Of a DNA stretch of 64,000 nt, positions 36,327 through 45,533 are shown piece by piece. Position 1 is the first letter of the stretch; the number at the start of each line of letters is the position of its first letter. The DNA is from JAWPMT01 sp965267435 (lineage in GTDB: Bacteria > Bacteroidota > Bacteroidia > Cytophagales > Cyclobacteriaceae): NCBI GenBank assembly GCA_965267435.1, contig OZ253960.1, positions 3,968,001 through 4,032,000 of the forward strand. Direction: 5' to 3'. Under the pieces are notes generated by a model, which worked only from the letters and a program-made list of their open reading frames with translations, did no database searches and was not told the DNA's origin. The translations under genes were made by a program, and so were the position numbers.

Positions 36327-37121
36327 ATGGAACCGAATCGCGCTCATGAACTGGGATACTCAAAAAATGGCCGTCAAGATTTTATGCAACCAGATCGAGC
36401 AGTAGGAATAGCAAATGAATCCCATGATGGGCACCTCTTCTGGTTTGGCAATACTATGGATGAGTCGTTTGACAATTTGATGGAATCCTCCATGTATAAG
36501 AAACAAGTAACCGATATACGGACTGTTGACTTGGATATACTGAGGCAGATCTACGGTTTCAGGAATCACATCTCAATCGGAGAGGCAAAAAACTTGCTGG
36601 CGTCGTCCCAATCCCAGAAGTTCGATAAAGGTGAATTTGTCATCCATCGCGGTTCTGTGAAAAAAGAGATCTTCCTTGTCAGAAAAGGCCTTGTAAGACA
36701 GTACTTGATCAACGACAAGGGGGAAGAGGTCACTTTTTGGTTCTACCCCGAGCATTCGATCATCAACGATGCCGATGTCAACCTTTTCCATAGGCCGTCG
36801 AGGTTCATATATTCTGCGTTGGAAGAAACAACGACACTTTCTGCACCCCCTGAGGTATTGTCAGAGCTCGTAGCAAAAAACCCGCGAATGCAGGCGAATA
36901 GAATCAACTACGAACGCTATATCCAGCAATCTCAGCAAAAGCGCCTCGAGAGTTTCATCATTGCCACACCAGAACAAAGGTATCTGCAATTCTTGCAGAA
37001 CTATCCACACCTGGTGAATCGCGTACCAGACAAGCACCTTGCCAGCGTATTGGGCATCACAGCCGTCTCTCTAAGTCGGATCAGAGGTCGCATTGCTGCC
37101 AGGGCAAATGGCAAACCCTAG
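36327..37121 (+). CDS. Crp/Fnr-family transcriptional regulator
   Basis: About 264 residues from ATG 36327, which leaves a 20-base leader after the -7 element at 36294; ATG 36456, 36480 or 36492 are possible and would remove a 43-55 residue N-terminal extension without family similarity. Cyclic-nucleotide-binding-type beta-roll at about residues 85-175 (FDKGEFVIHRGSVKKEIFLVRKG, LINDKGEEVTFWF). The C-terminal winged helix has the Bacteroidota pattern TPEQRYLQFLQNYPHLVNRVPDKHLASVLGITAVSLSRIR. The residues for cAMP binding in E. coli CRP are not obvious, so the effector is unknown. A matching dyad lies 90 bases after its stop. Confidence 0.9.
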   Translation: MEPNRAHELGYSKNGRQDFMQPDRAVGIANESHDGHLFWFGNTMDESFDNLMESSMYKKQVTDIRTVDLDILRQIYGFRNHISIGEAKNLLASSQSQKFDKGEFVIHRGSVKKEIFLVRKGLVRQYLINDKGEEVTFWFYPEHSIINDADVNLFHRPSRFIYSALEETTTLSAPPEVLSELVAKNPRMQANRINYERYIQQSQQKRLESFIIATPEQRYLQFLQNYPHLVNRVPDKHLASVLGITAVSLSRIRGRIAARANGKP

Positions 37122-37211
37122 CCCTCTTTTCGCTCCTAAGTTTCGTCCTTAGACTTGGCCTGAAAGAAGTCATGTAGGCCACGATGTGGGTGCCTATCGA
37201 GACGTTCGAAA

Positions 37212-37255
37212 TTAACTTATGTTAACGTCTTTGATTTCCTTAGCATCCACTTTTG
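37212..37255 (+). promoter_or_regulatory. Crp/PrfA-like box and -7 element (site A)
   Basis: TTAAC-TTAT-GTTAA (37212-37225), a perfect 5-4-5 dyad like a PrfA box (TTAACANNTGTTAA). CACTTTTG (-7-like, consensus TAnnTTTG) lies at 37248-37255, 29.5 bp from the dyad centre. That puts the dyad about 42 bp before the likely start, the geometry of class II Crp activation. The leader to ATG 37377 is about 115 nt. Confidence 0.65.
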
Positions 37256-37376
37256 TATGTAGGGATGTCCCAAAACCATGAATGACGACTACTTGACTTA
37301 CTACTGACGTCGGTGTTTTAAGTCATCTCAAACCAGCTACGCAATATTTCGTGACACCAACACGACCAGTAGCAAA

Positions 37377-39500
37377 ATGAAAAAACAACTTCCTCCTCTG
37401 GCAGGCATTGACAATCTGTCTCTGCCGAGCCTACCACTATTAAGTGGGTTTCGTAGGTACAAACTCCAGGTTTCCTCCATAGGGCCCCTTTCGGTGGATG
37501 ATGAGTTGACTCAACCATCACATTTCGCCCTTCGCTATGTACTCCTCGCGGCTTTGCTCTTCATTTTGGTCACCCCAGTAATGGCCCAATCTCCCGGAGG
37601 CGTCGCTGATCAAATGGCACTGTGGCTCCGCGCCGATGCTGGTGTGGAAGCATCGCCTGGAAACGGCGCCGCAGATGGCGATGCGGTCAACAACTGGGTA
37701 GACCAAAGTGGCGCTCGCACCAATGACGCTGTCAGTAGTGCCCCACCCACATATAGGAACAATAGCACAAATAATATCAACCACAACCCGATAGTGGAAT
37801 TTGATGGCATAGATGATGGGTTGAATTTTGGGGATGATTACATCTATTCCTCAGGTACAGGAAATGAAGATGGTCTAACATTCTTCGCAATCGTGAAACC
37901 AGATCTCACGGCTTCAAAGCCCGAACAGTACGTTTTTCAATTCGGCACATACAACGATGGTTATACGGGTGGATTATCAGACGATGCGGGTCGACTCTAC
38001 AGCAACGACCAGCAGATCTATATCAACAACACCAGGGGATACGGTCCCAATAACACCTCTCCAACACTCATACGTTATACGTGGGATTTTGACAACACGT
38101 ATCAGGCCATCCATCTCAACGGACAGACCACACCCATAACTGACGCTACGAATAACAGTACTCAATACACTGCGGCAGAGATCGACGAAAACGACAACCA
38201 TAAGTTAGGAAGTGGGCCATTTGCGATTGGCAGACAGACCTATACCGCTACGATTACAAAAGACAATGGTAGATTTCTGCAAGGAGACATCGCCGAGATC
38301 ATTGGGTACACGAAAGACGTTACCCCGGCTGAATTCATCAAGATTGAAAGTTACCTGGCAATGAAGTACGGTCTCACGCTCGACAATACCGGTGGCGGGA
38401 TCGCCGGGGACTATCAGGCCTCCGATGGGACTATCATTTGGGATGCCAGTACCAATGCTGCTTATCACAAAGACGTGATCACCATAGGCCGAGATGACCT
38501 GTCCGCCCTCTCCCAGAAGCAATCCCAAACGATCTACGACTCCCTGAAGGTCTTTGTGGGCACCCTGGCCACTGACAACCTGTCAAATACCGGAAATATT
38601 ACCAACGCAAGATCCTTTATCACCATAGGGCACAATGGGATGCGACTGCTTGGTGGCAACGGCGAGGTACCACCGGGTATCGTCATCAGGTTCCAGAGGG
38701 TTTGGAAAGTAGTCAATACGAATTTTACCGATGACTTCAGCATGCAAATCAAATGGGAGGAAGCTGCGCCGTTTGATATAAAAGATATACGACTACTTGT
38801 GGACGACGATGGAGATTTTTCAGACGCTACTATCTTCAATGACGGCGATAATGGCCTCACCATAACCTCTAGTTCTATTCTTGTTGGGGGTATCAGTAAC
38901 GTGCACATACCCGCCAATAGTACGAGATATGTGACCATAGCGTCAACTTCCCTTGACACACCGCTGCCTGTAGAACTGATCAGTTTTGATGCCCAGGCAA
39001 ACCAGGACGAACACGTCGTAGAGCTCTCATGGGCTACGGCCTCGGAGATCGACAATGACTTTTTCACCATCGAAAAGTCACAGAATAATGACCGCTGGAC
39101 GGTCGCAGAAATCGTCCCGGGGGCTGGAAATTCCTCACAACCTCTGAATTATCATGTTGTCGACCGCGACCCTCATCCTGGTGTGTCCTACTATCGACTA
39201 AAGCAGACCGATTTCGATGGGGCCAGCAGCTATTCCGACATCGTCGCAGTCACCATTGGAGATTTCAACAAACAAATAGCCCTATTCCCGAATCCGTCTC
39301 AAACCTTTGTCACCTTAACTGGTGCACCATCAGAGTTGGATGGAATGAGAATCCTCGACGCACTCGGCAAAGACGTCACATCTGCAGCAAAACTTTTGGA
39401 TGGAGGAGGAAATTGGAAGAGAATTGATGTATCAGCATTGCCAGATGCCCTCTACCATATCGTCACTGACTTGCAATCGATGAAATTCATCAAGAACTAG
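37377..39500 (+). CDS. Secreted LamG-like / DUF8202-like protein with T9SS sorting domain
   Basis: 707 residues. A polar N-region of about 50 residues precedes the hydrophobic core YVLLAALLFILVTPVMA (cleavage after about A70). One module follows: LamG-like sandwich (about 73-300; GGVADQMALWLRADAGV, WVDQSGA, VEFDGIDDGLNFG), then the block that I take to be a DUF8202-like domain (about 300-540; IESYLAMKYGLTLDN, DGTIIWDASTNAAYHKDV, IGRDDLSAL). A linker (PVELISFDA, YYRLKQTDFDG) leads to the type IX tail (ALFPNPSQTF...SMKFIKN). Exported by T9SS to the cell surface or medium. No catalytic motif; carbohydrate binding or adhesion is an inference. Smallest member of the array. Confidence 0.88.
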   Translation: MKKQLPPLAGIDNLSLPSLPLLSGFRRYKLQVSSIGPLSVDDELTQPSHFALRYVLLAALLFILVTPVMAQSPGGVADQMALWLRADAGVEASPGNGAADGDAVNNWVDQSGARTNDAVSSAPPTYRNNSTNNINHNPIVEFDGIDDGLNFGDDYIYSSGTGNEDGLTFFAIVKPDLTASKPEQYVFQFGTYNDGYTGGLSDDAGRLYSNDQQIYINNTRGYGPNNTSPTLIRYTWDFDNTYQAIHLNGQTTPITDATNNSTQYTAAEIDENDNHKLGSGPFAIGRQTYTATITKDNGRFLQGDIAEIIGYTKDVTPAEFIKIESYLAMKYGLTLDNTGGGIAGDYQASDGTIIWDASTNAAYHKDVITIGRDDLSALSQKQSQTIYDSLKVFVGTLATDNLSNTGNITNARSFITIGHNGMRLLGGNGEVPPGIVIRFQRVWKVVNTNFTDDFSMQIKWEEAAPFDIKDIRLLVDDDGDFSDATIFNDGDNGLTITSSSILVGGISNVHIPANSTRYVTIASTSLDTPLPVELISFDAQANQDEHVVELSWATASEIDNDFFTIEKSQNNDRWTVAEIVPGAGNSSQPLNYHVVDRDPHPGVSYYRLKQTDFDGASSYSDIVAVTIGDFNKQIALFPNPSQTFVTLTGAPSELDGMRILDALGKDVTSAAKLLDGGGNWKRIDVSALPDALYHIVTDLQSMKFIKN

Positions 39501-39583
39501 TCTTTTTTTGACACGCCCATTGAGCGTGGAATACTCGAGCGCCCACAGACTGCTTAACACGTGGAATTCCCGTTCAGCGCAAG

Positions 39584-39628
39584 TTAACTTATGTTAACTC
39601 TAAGGCGGTCGCCGCCACTCTACTTTTA
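39584..39628 (+). promoter_or_regulatory. Crp/PrfA-like box and -7 element (site B)
   Basis: TTAAC-TTAT-GTTAA (39584-39597), flanked by G and C to give a perfect 16-bp palindrome apart from the centre. TACTTTTA (-7-like) lies at 39621-39628, 30.5 bp from the dyad centre. The leader to ATG 39758 is about 125 nt. Confidence 0.65.
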
Positions 39629-39757
39629 TACTGTGAAACCAAGTTAGGAAGCGACTTCCACCGGTGCATTTGAGATAGGCAATCGGACTTCCTACCATTC
39701 CCAAATTCAATGCTGGAGACTACTACTAATGGCTCAACCATAAGTTGGTAGTAATAA

Positions 39758-42700
39758 ATGATTGTAACCCCCAAGGCCAGTGGCGTGTCATTCCAAACTC
39801 ACGTCGCTGATATAGCACCACAAAATACCATGTATCCACGAAGACTTTCTTTGTGGTGTCTGCTCCTCCTATTCTTCCATGCACACCTTGGCCAGGCCCA
39901 GCTACCAGGCTACAGTTTTCGCAAGCAATTGACCATCGACGACAGCAAGGTTTCTGGCACTGCTGACCTTATTGATTTCCCCGCACTGATCAGCATCACG
40001 GATACCGACCTGCGGACCATTCTCAACGGCGGAGACGTGACCAGTGACAACGGCTATGACATAGCGTTCACAGCTGCGGATGGTGTCACGGAGTTGGATC
40101 ATGACCTCGAGTCTTTTGACGGAACCACGGGGACTTACCTCGCCTGGGTCAAAATTCCCACACTCAGCTACAACACCGGAACGAACATCTACATCTATTA
40201 CGGAAATGCCTCCGTTACCACAGATCCCTCCAGTACGGGTACATGGGATAGCAACTACCTGGGGGTATGGCATCTTGACGAAATCGGCGCTGGAGTAGCG
40301 GGAGAATACCTGGACGCCAGCGGTAACGGCAATCATGGTAAAGGAGGAGACGGCGCAGCGCTCCAAATACCCACTCAAGCTACGTCCAAGATATCCGATG
40401 GCCAGGATTTCGACGGAACAGACGATTGGATAAAAATTGCTGAGCCTACGCTTGGCAATGCCGTTACAGTCTCAGCATGGGTCAAACACTCCAGTCTGGG
40501 GGCTGTGCGCCGTAGATACCTCAACCTTGGAAACGATGTGCAGATCCGCCATGACGGTGCCAACGGCCCTGATCAACTGCATTTCGGGATAAGGGACGAC
40601 CTGGGTACCACTCACGCCCTGCGGGTAAATAACCATCTGAATACTACTGATTGGTTCTATATAGTGGGAACCTGGGATGGTACCACGCAAAGGCTATATA
40701 GCAATGGATCCGAACTCACCTCATCCACTCCAGGCATCACACTGGGTGCCATCGCCGGTAATACCACAATAAGTCAGGGGTCGGAGGCGATGGCCGGTCT
40801 TATTGATGAGGCGCGTGTCTCGGACATTGCCCGCTCCGCTGATTGGATTGCCACAGAATATACTAACCAGAATGATCCTGCCAACTTCTTGCTCGCGGCC
40901 GGCACCGGTCCCGAAGAACCTACTTCCACACCTGGAAACGTTTCTTCTAACCTGGTCATTTGGCTGAAAGCAGACGCCGGAGTCGTGGATCCCCCAGGTG
41001 CGACGGCCTGGGCAGATCAGTCCGGTTTGTCAAACACCGCCACCGCGGTCAATACCCCCATCCTCACGGATGACGCCTTGAACTTCAACCCAGGTATTGA
41101 GTTTGTCACCGGCGATAATGACCACTTCACACTGGATCCTACCTTGCTGCCGTTAGGCAACAGTACCAGGACCTACTTCGTCGTTTCTACTGCGGGCGCT
41201 GCGGGCAACCAACAACCAACATTTAGTCACGGCAGCAACAACACCAGCGAGCGCGTAGCATTGTATCACTCCACGGACACTGTGGCCGTGCGTCTCAATG
41301 GAGGAGCCAAGGTCTATACAGTTAGTATTCCTTCTCTTCTGGCCATGCACGCCTATGATGGGGGAACTGTAAATGACGGCTTCCGAGTGCATCTAAATGG
41401 ACAGGAACAATCAACGGGAAGTGGGGGCATTACCCTCAACACCACGACCAACGCCGCCTATGTGGGACTTAATGTCACGGGTGCCCAACCCTACAATGGG
41501 AAAATACATGAGATCATAGCTTATGACCGTGACTTGACGGTAACCGCAGGGGATGCTGAGAAGGTCCAGTCTTACCTGGCCCTAAAGTATGGCATTACCC
41601 TCGACAACAGCATGGGTAATTATCAAGCCTCGAACGGCACGGTAATTTGGAACGCCACCGACAACAGCGGTTATCACAATGACATCGCTGGTATCGGACG
41701 CGACGATGACTCAGGGCTGGATCAGCAGAAGTCCCTAAGCAGCAATACTGGCGCCATGGTCATCATGGACAAAGGCGGCAGCTTCTCAGTAGACAATAGC
41801 TACATCGTATGGGGCAACGACGCCGCCTCTGCGACCATGGCCGATACGGATACACCCCCAGGCTACTTTGAGCGTTTGCAGCGGGTATGGAAGGCATCGG
41901 TGACCGGTACTCCAGGTACCGTCACCGTACGAGTGATCTACAGCAACAATGGCCAATCCAGCGACTACGCTTTACATGTTGATGCCGACGGCACATTTGC
42001 GTCTGGCGCCACAGACTATGTCGCTCAAAGCATCAGCGGAGACACCATCACATTCGCCAATGTGACCTTCAACCACGGTGACTTCTTCACCCTCGGCAAG
42101 GCTGCGATCAGTCCGGGAGGAGTGGATGATGACCTCACCTTGTGGCTCAAAGCCGATGCAGGAACAAATACAACAACAGACGGTGGTGCTATACTGACAT
42201 GGGAAGATCAAAGTGGAAAAGGGTTTGACGCCACAGGCACCAACGATGCCAAGTACCTCGCCTCTTTTTCGAATGGCAACCCCGCTGTTCGATTCACTAA
42301 TGACGATCAACCGGTGGAAGGGAGCATTTCCAGAACAAATGGCACAGGCTCGACCATCTTTGTCGCAGGAACCATTGATGACGTCAATGAAAAAGCGATA
42401 GCAGAGTTTGGGACAGCTGCCAACCAGGCCTTCTTCTTCGATGAAAAATATGCAGGTGCCAACAACAGTTATGCCCTGCAAATAAACCTGGTATCCGTGT
42501 GGACGGTAAGTGACCCAGGAGGTACCACCAACGCCACGATTTATGAAAATGGTGAAAACATCCATACGCAGGCAAAAACGGAAAATACAAACTGGACAAC
42601 GGCTGGAACCTATTACCTCGGAGACAGCCGCGCGGGGGGTGACAAACTCACTGGCGACCTGGCCGAGATCATCTATTACGACACCCAACTCAGCGCTGCG

Positions 42701-45190
42701 GAACGACAAAAGGTAGAGTCCTACCTCGCCATCAAGTATGGAGTGACCCTAAACTACTCGGGAGCGGGAACGGAAGGTGATTATGTCTCAGCCAGTGGCA
42801 CCACCTTGTGGGATGCTTCCGACAACAGTGGGTACCACAACGATGTGGCGGGGATTGGTCGCGATGATCAAACCGAACTCGATCAAAGGCAATCCACCAG
42901 TGCCAATGCAGATGCCATCATCACAATGGACAAGGGAGCAGCCTTCACCGACGACGATAGTTTTGTCTTCTGGGGCAACAACAACGGAGCCACGACCATG
43001 GACGCGACTCCGGCAAACGTTCACCCTGACTACGACGAGATCCTGACCCGCAAGTGGAAAGTAGGCGTCGGAGGCACCCCGAGCACAGTGTCTGTGAGTA
43101 TCGAGCTGACCAATAACGGCGGAGTGTCTAACTATGCGCTCCATGTAGATGCCGATGGCACCTTTACCGACGGTAACTCCACCAACTATCCGGCGACAAG
43201 CATCAGCGGCAATACCATCACCTTTACCAATGTGACCTTCGCCGATGGCGACTTCTTTACTGTAGGTTTTGCACAGCGAGCACCGGGCGGCATTTCTGAC
43301 CAGGTGGTCCTTTGGCTCCGAGCCGATGCCGGGGTAGAGGAAGCCCTGAATGACGCCGCCGAAGCCGATGACGCGGTGAACCGCTGGGTGGACCAAAGTG
43401 GCGCACGCACCAATGACGCAGTCAATAGCGCTCCACCCACATTCAGGGACAATGCGACGAACAATGTCAACTACAACCCCGTGGTTGAGTTCGACGGAGT
43501 CAACGATGGCCTCAACTTCGGCAATGACTACATCTACTCTTCGGGGACGGGCGCTGAAGATGGCCTAACGTTTTTCGCCATCGTCAAACCAGACCTTACT
43601 ACCTCAAAGTCAGAACAGTATATCTTTCAGTTCGGTACATACAACTCAGGTTATACCGGTGGCCTTTCCGATGATGCCGGCCGTCTATATAACAACTCTA
43701 GACAGAGCTACATTAACTCTTCAGTTGGATACGGTCCTGATAATGACTCCCCGGTTTTGATCCGCTACACATGGGATTTTGACGACCTGCACCAAACCAT
43801 TCATCTGTACGGGGAAACTACCGCAATAGATGACCGCACGCATACCACGACCCAATACACTGCCGCCCAGATCGACGAAGACGCAACGCACCAGCAAGGC
43901 TCCGGCCCATTTACGATTGGCAGACAGGCCTATAACCAGAATATTACCACTAACAATGGGCGATACCTACAAGGGGATATTCTTGAGGTCATTGGCTACA
44001 ACAGAGACCTGCTCCCGTGGGAATACCGGCGTGTCGAGGGCTACCTGGCGATCAAGTACGGCATCACACTGGACAACACAGGGGGCGGCCAGGCCGGTGA
44101 CCTCCGAGCCTCCGACGGAACGATCATCTGGGACGCGGAGGACAATGCGGCCTACCACAATCATGTCATCGGCATCGGCAGGGACGACGACACGGGTCTC
44201 TTTCAAAAGCAATCCAAAACCGAAGACGATTCCTTGAAGATATATGTGGGCAGCCTCTCCACAACTAACTCTGCAAACACGGGCCACATCACCAACGCAC
44301 GGTCATACATCACCGTCGGTCACGATGGAGGCAGGCAGCTGGGTGGGGCGGATCCTGCACCATGGCCTGTCATTACTCGATTCGATAGAGTGTGGAAAGT
44401 CATCAACACCAACTTCACAGATGATTTCAGCATGGCAATAGAATGGGAAGAAAGCGGCCCCTTCGATATCAATGACATCCTATTCCTTGTGGATGAGGAT
44501 GGCGACTTCAGTGATTGCACAGTGTTCGAACCTGGCGACTTTGGCTTGTCCTTTACTGAGGGATCCATCATCGTTAGCGGTATCAGCACTTCCCACATCC
44601 CGGCTAACAGCATCCGATACGTCACCGTGGCATCAGGATCGAAAGGTACGACCCTACCCATCGAGCTGCTCTCCTTCGAGGCCCTGGCCGACGAGGCGCA
44701 GCATTCCGTACAATTGCAGTGGACCACAGCCTCCGAAACTGACAACGACTATTTCACGATCGAGAAGTCTCGCGACGGCACGAACTGGACAGCGGCACTT
44801 GTGGTTCACGGAGCGGGCAACTCCTCCGAGGTGATCGACTATGCGGCGGTGGATACAGATCCATTCCCCGGACTTTCCTACTATCGCCTCAAACAGACTG
44901 ATTTTGACGGCGGGTATTCCCATTCCGATGTGGCATCAGTTATACTGGGTGAATTTGATGATGAACTTAGCTTCTACCCCAACCCATCCGAAGATATTAT
45001 CACCTTGTTGGGGCCGTCTACTGACTTGCAAAACTTCCGTGTCATCGACCTCGTCGGCAAGGATGTCACCGCTGCCGTCCGGGCGATCGAGGAGGGAGTG
45101 GGCCGACGCCAGCTTGACATTTCCCTACTTCCGAAGGGGCTCTACACCATTAAAACTCCTTCCGGATCGCTGAAGCTGATTAAAAACTGA
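39758..45190 (+). CDS. Giant secreted multi-LamG protein with T9SS sorting domain
   Basis: 1,810 residues. Signal core SLWCLLLLFFHAHLGQA at about 31-47; ATG 39830 is an alternative start, but the stretch before ATG 39758 (GGTAGTAATAA) resembles those of the neighbours. Order: DUF2341-like (about 50-140; YSFRKQLTIDDSKV), LamG (about 160-385; VWHLDEIG, FDGTDDWIKI), then three LamG/DUF8202-like modules starting near 390, 785 and 1174, each opening PGxVxxxLxLWLxADAG. The last module and linker match the 37377 protein. The type IX tail ends LYTIKTPSGSLKLIKN. Probably a surface or released binding protein. No enzyme motif is seen. The segment at 41155-41530 is almost identical in DNA to 51543-51918. 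Confidence 0.88.
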   Translation: MIVTPKASGVSFQTHVADIAPQNTMYPRRLSLWCLLLLFFHAHLGQAQLPGYSFRKQLTIDDSKVSGTADLIDFPALISITDTDLRTILNGGDVTSDNGYDIAFTAADGVTELDHDLESFDGTTGTYLAWVKIPTLSYNTGTNIYIYYGNASVTTDPSSTGTWDSNYLGVWHLDEIGAGVAGEYLDASGNGNHGKGGDGAALQIPTQATSKISDGQDFDGTDDWIKIAEPTLGNAVTVSAWVKHSSLGAVRRRYLNLGNDVQIRHDGANGPDQLHFGIRDDLGTTHALRVNNHLNTTDWFYIVGTWDGTTQRLYSNGSELTSSTPGITLGAIAGNTTISQGSEAMAGLIDEARVSDIARSADWIATEYTNQNDPANFLLAAGTGPEEPTSTPGNVSSNLVIWLKADAGVVDPPGATAWADQSGLSNTATAVNTPILTDDALNFNPGIEFVTGDNDHFTLDPTLLPLGNSTRTYFVVSTAGAAGNQQPTFSHGSNNTSERVALYHSTDTVAVRLNGGAKVYTVSIPSLLAMHAYDGGTVNDGFRVHLNGQEQSTGSGGITLNTTTNAAYVGLNVTGAQPYNGKIHEIIAYDRDLTVTAGDAEKVQSYLALKYGITLDNSMGNYQASNGTVIWNATDNSGYHNDIAGIGRDDDSGLDQQKSLSSNTGAMVIMDKGGSFSVDNSYIVWGNDAASATMADTDTPPGYFERLQRVWKASVTGTPGTVTVRVIYSNNGQSSDYALHVDADGTFASGATDYVAQSISGDTITFANVTFNHGDFFTLGKAAISPGGVDDDLTLWLKADAGTNTTTDGGAILTWEDQSGKGFDATGTNDAKYLASFSNGNPAVRFTNDDQPVEGSISRTNGTGSTIFVAGTIDDVNEKAIAEFGTAANQAFFFDEKYAGANNSYALQINLVSVWTVSDPGGTTNATIYENGENIHTQAKTENTNWTTAGTYYLGDSRAGGDKLTGDLAEIIYYDTQLSAAERQKVESYLAIKYGVTLNYSGAGTEGDYVSASGTTLWDASDNSGYHNDVAGIGRDDQTELDQRQSTSANADAIITMDKGAAFTDDDSFVFWGNNNGATTMDATPANVHPDYDEILTRKWKVGVGGTPSTVSVSIELTNNGGVSNYALHVDADGTFTDGNSTNYPATSISGNTITFTNVTFADGDFFTVGFAQRAPGGISDQVVLWLRADAGVEEALNDAAEADDAVNRWVDQSGARTNDAVNSAPPTFRDNATNNVNYNPVVEFDGVNDGLNFGNDYIYSSGTGAEDGLTFFAIVKPDLTTSKSEQYIFQFGTYNSGYTGGLSDDAGRLYNNSRQSYINSSVGYGPDNDSPVLIRYTWDFDDLHQTIHLYGETTAIDDRTHTTTQYTAAQIDEDATHQQGSGPFTIGRQAYNQNITTNNGRYLQGDILEVIGYNRDLLPWEYRRVEGYLAIKYGITLDNTGGGQAGDLRASDGTIIWDAEDNAAYHNHVIGIGRDDDTGLFQKQSKTEDDSLKIYVGSLSTTNSANTGHITNARSYITVGHDGGRQLGGADPAPWPVITRFDRVWKVINTNFTDDFSMAIEWEESGPFDINDILFLVDEDGDFSDCTVFEPGDFGLSFTEGSIIVSGISTSHIPANSIRYVTVASGSKGTTLPIELLSFEALADEAQHSVQLQWTTASETDNDYFTIEKSRDGTNWTAALVVHGAGNSSEVIDYAAVDTDPFPGLSYYRLKQTDFDGGYSHSDVASVILGEFDDELSFYPNPSEDIITLLGPSTDLQNFRVIDLVGKDVTAAVRAIEEGVGRRQLDISLLPKGLYTIKTPSGSLKLIKN
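41155..41530 (+). repeat. High-identity patch shared by two LamG genes, copy 1
   Basis: This stretch matches 51543-51918 (offset 10,388 bp) at roughly 90% or more, far above the similarity on either side. Both encode part of a LamG-like domain (STRTYFVVSTAG, YHSTDTVAVR, LLAMHxYDGGTVNDG). It points to gene conversion between the two genes. Confidence 0.75.
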
Positions 45191-45383
45191 CCAATGAAAC
45201 CCCGTTCAGACACAATGGGCGCTCACTCAACGCGTTAGTTTCCCTTCTAACCGATCTTAACTTTCGCTAAAGCAAGGTGAGGATCTCAAAATTCGTCGGG
45301 TCTTCACACGGATTCGAGGAAAAATAGGACGTCCATTTCAGGCGAGTTTCATTCATCGACAAAATCATTACAGTTAGCGGAAC
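45191..45383. other. Intergenic region before the third LamG gene
   Basis: No gene. A weak dyad TTAAC-TTTC-GCTAA (45257-45270) resembles the Crp-like boxes with one mismatch but has no -7 element at the right distance; it could be a second, upstream regulator site. Confidence 0.35.
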
Positions 45384-45428
45384 TTATCTTTTGTTAACCC
45401 CTCTAAGTGGCCAGTAGCCATACTTTTG
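45384..45428 (+). promoter_or_regulatory. Crp/PrfA-like box and -7 element (site C)
   Basis: TTATC-TTTT-GTTAA (45384-45397), one mismatch from the dyad, with TACTTTTG at 45421-45428, a perfect -7 consensus, 30.5 bp from the dyad centre. The leader to ATG 45534 is about 100 nt. Confidence 0.6.
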
Positions 45429-45533
45429 ACCTCGTAAATGCCGCCAAGCGTGGCGGATTGTGGCTTAGACCATTTCCCAATCACCAGTGACAGAAGCTAC
45501 TCGGTAATCGTAAACGTCAACCAGTAGCAGTAA

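Noticed and set aside
42788..43396. Long antisense open frame (202 codons) inside a LamG gene
   Set aside because: It is a mirror of a GC-rich repetitive coding frame; similar antisense frames recur wherever the module recurs.
45257..45270. TTAAC-TTTC-GCTAA as a fifth Crp-like promoter site
   Set aside because: One half is mismatched and no -7 element follows at 30 bp; kept only as a possible accessory site.
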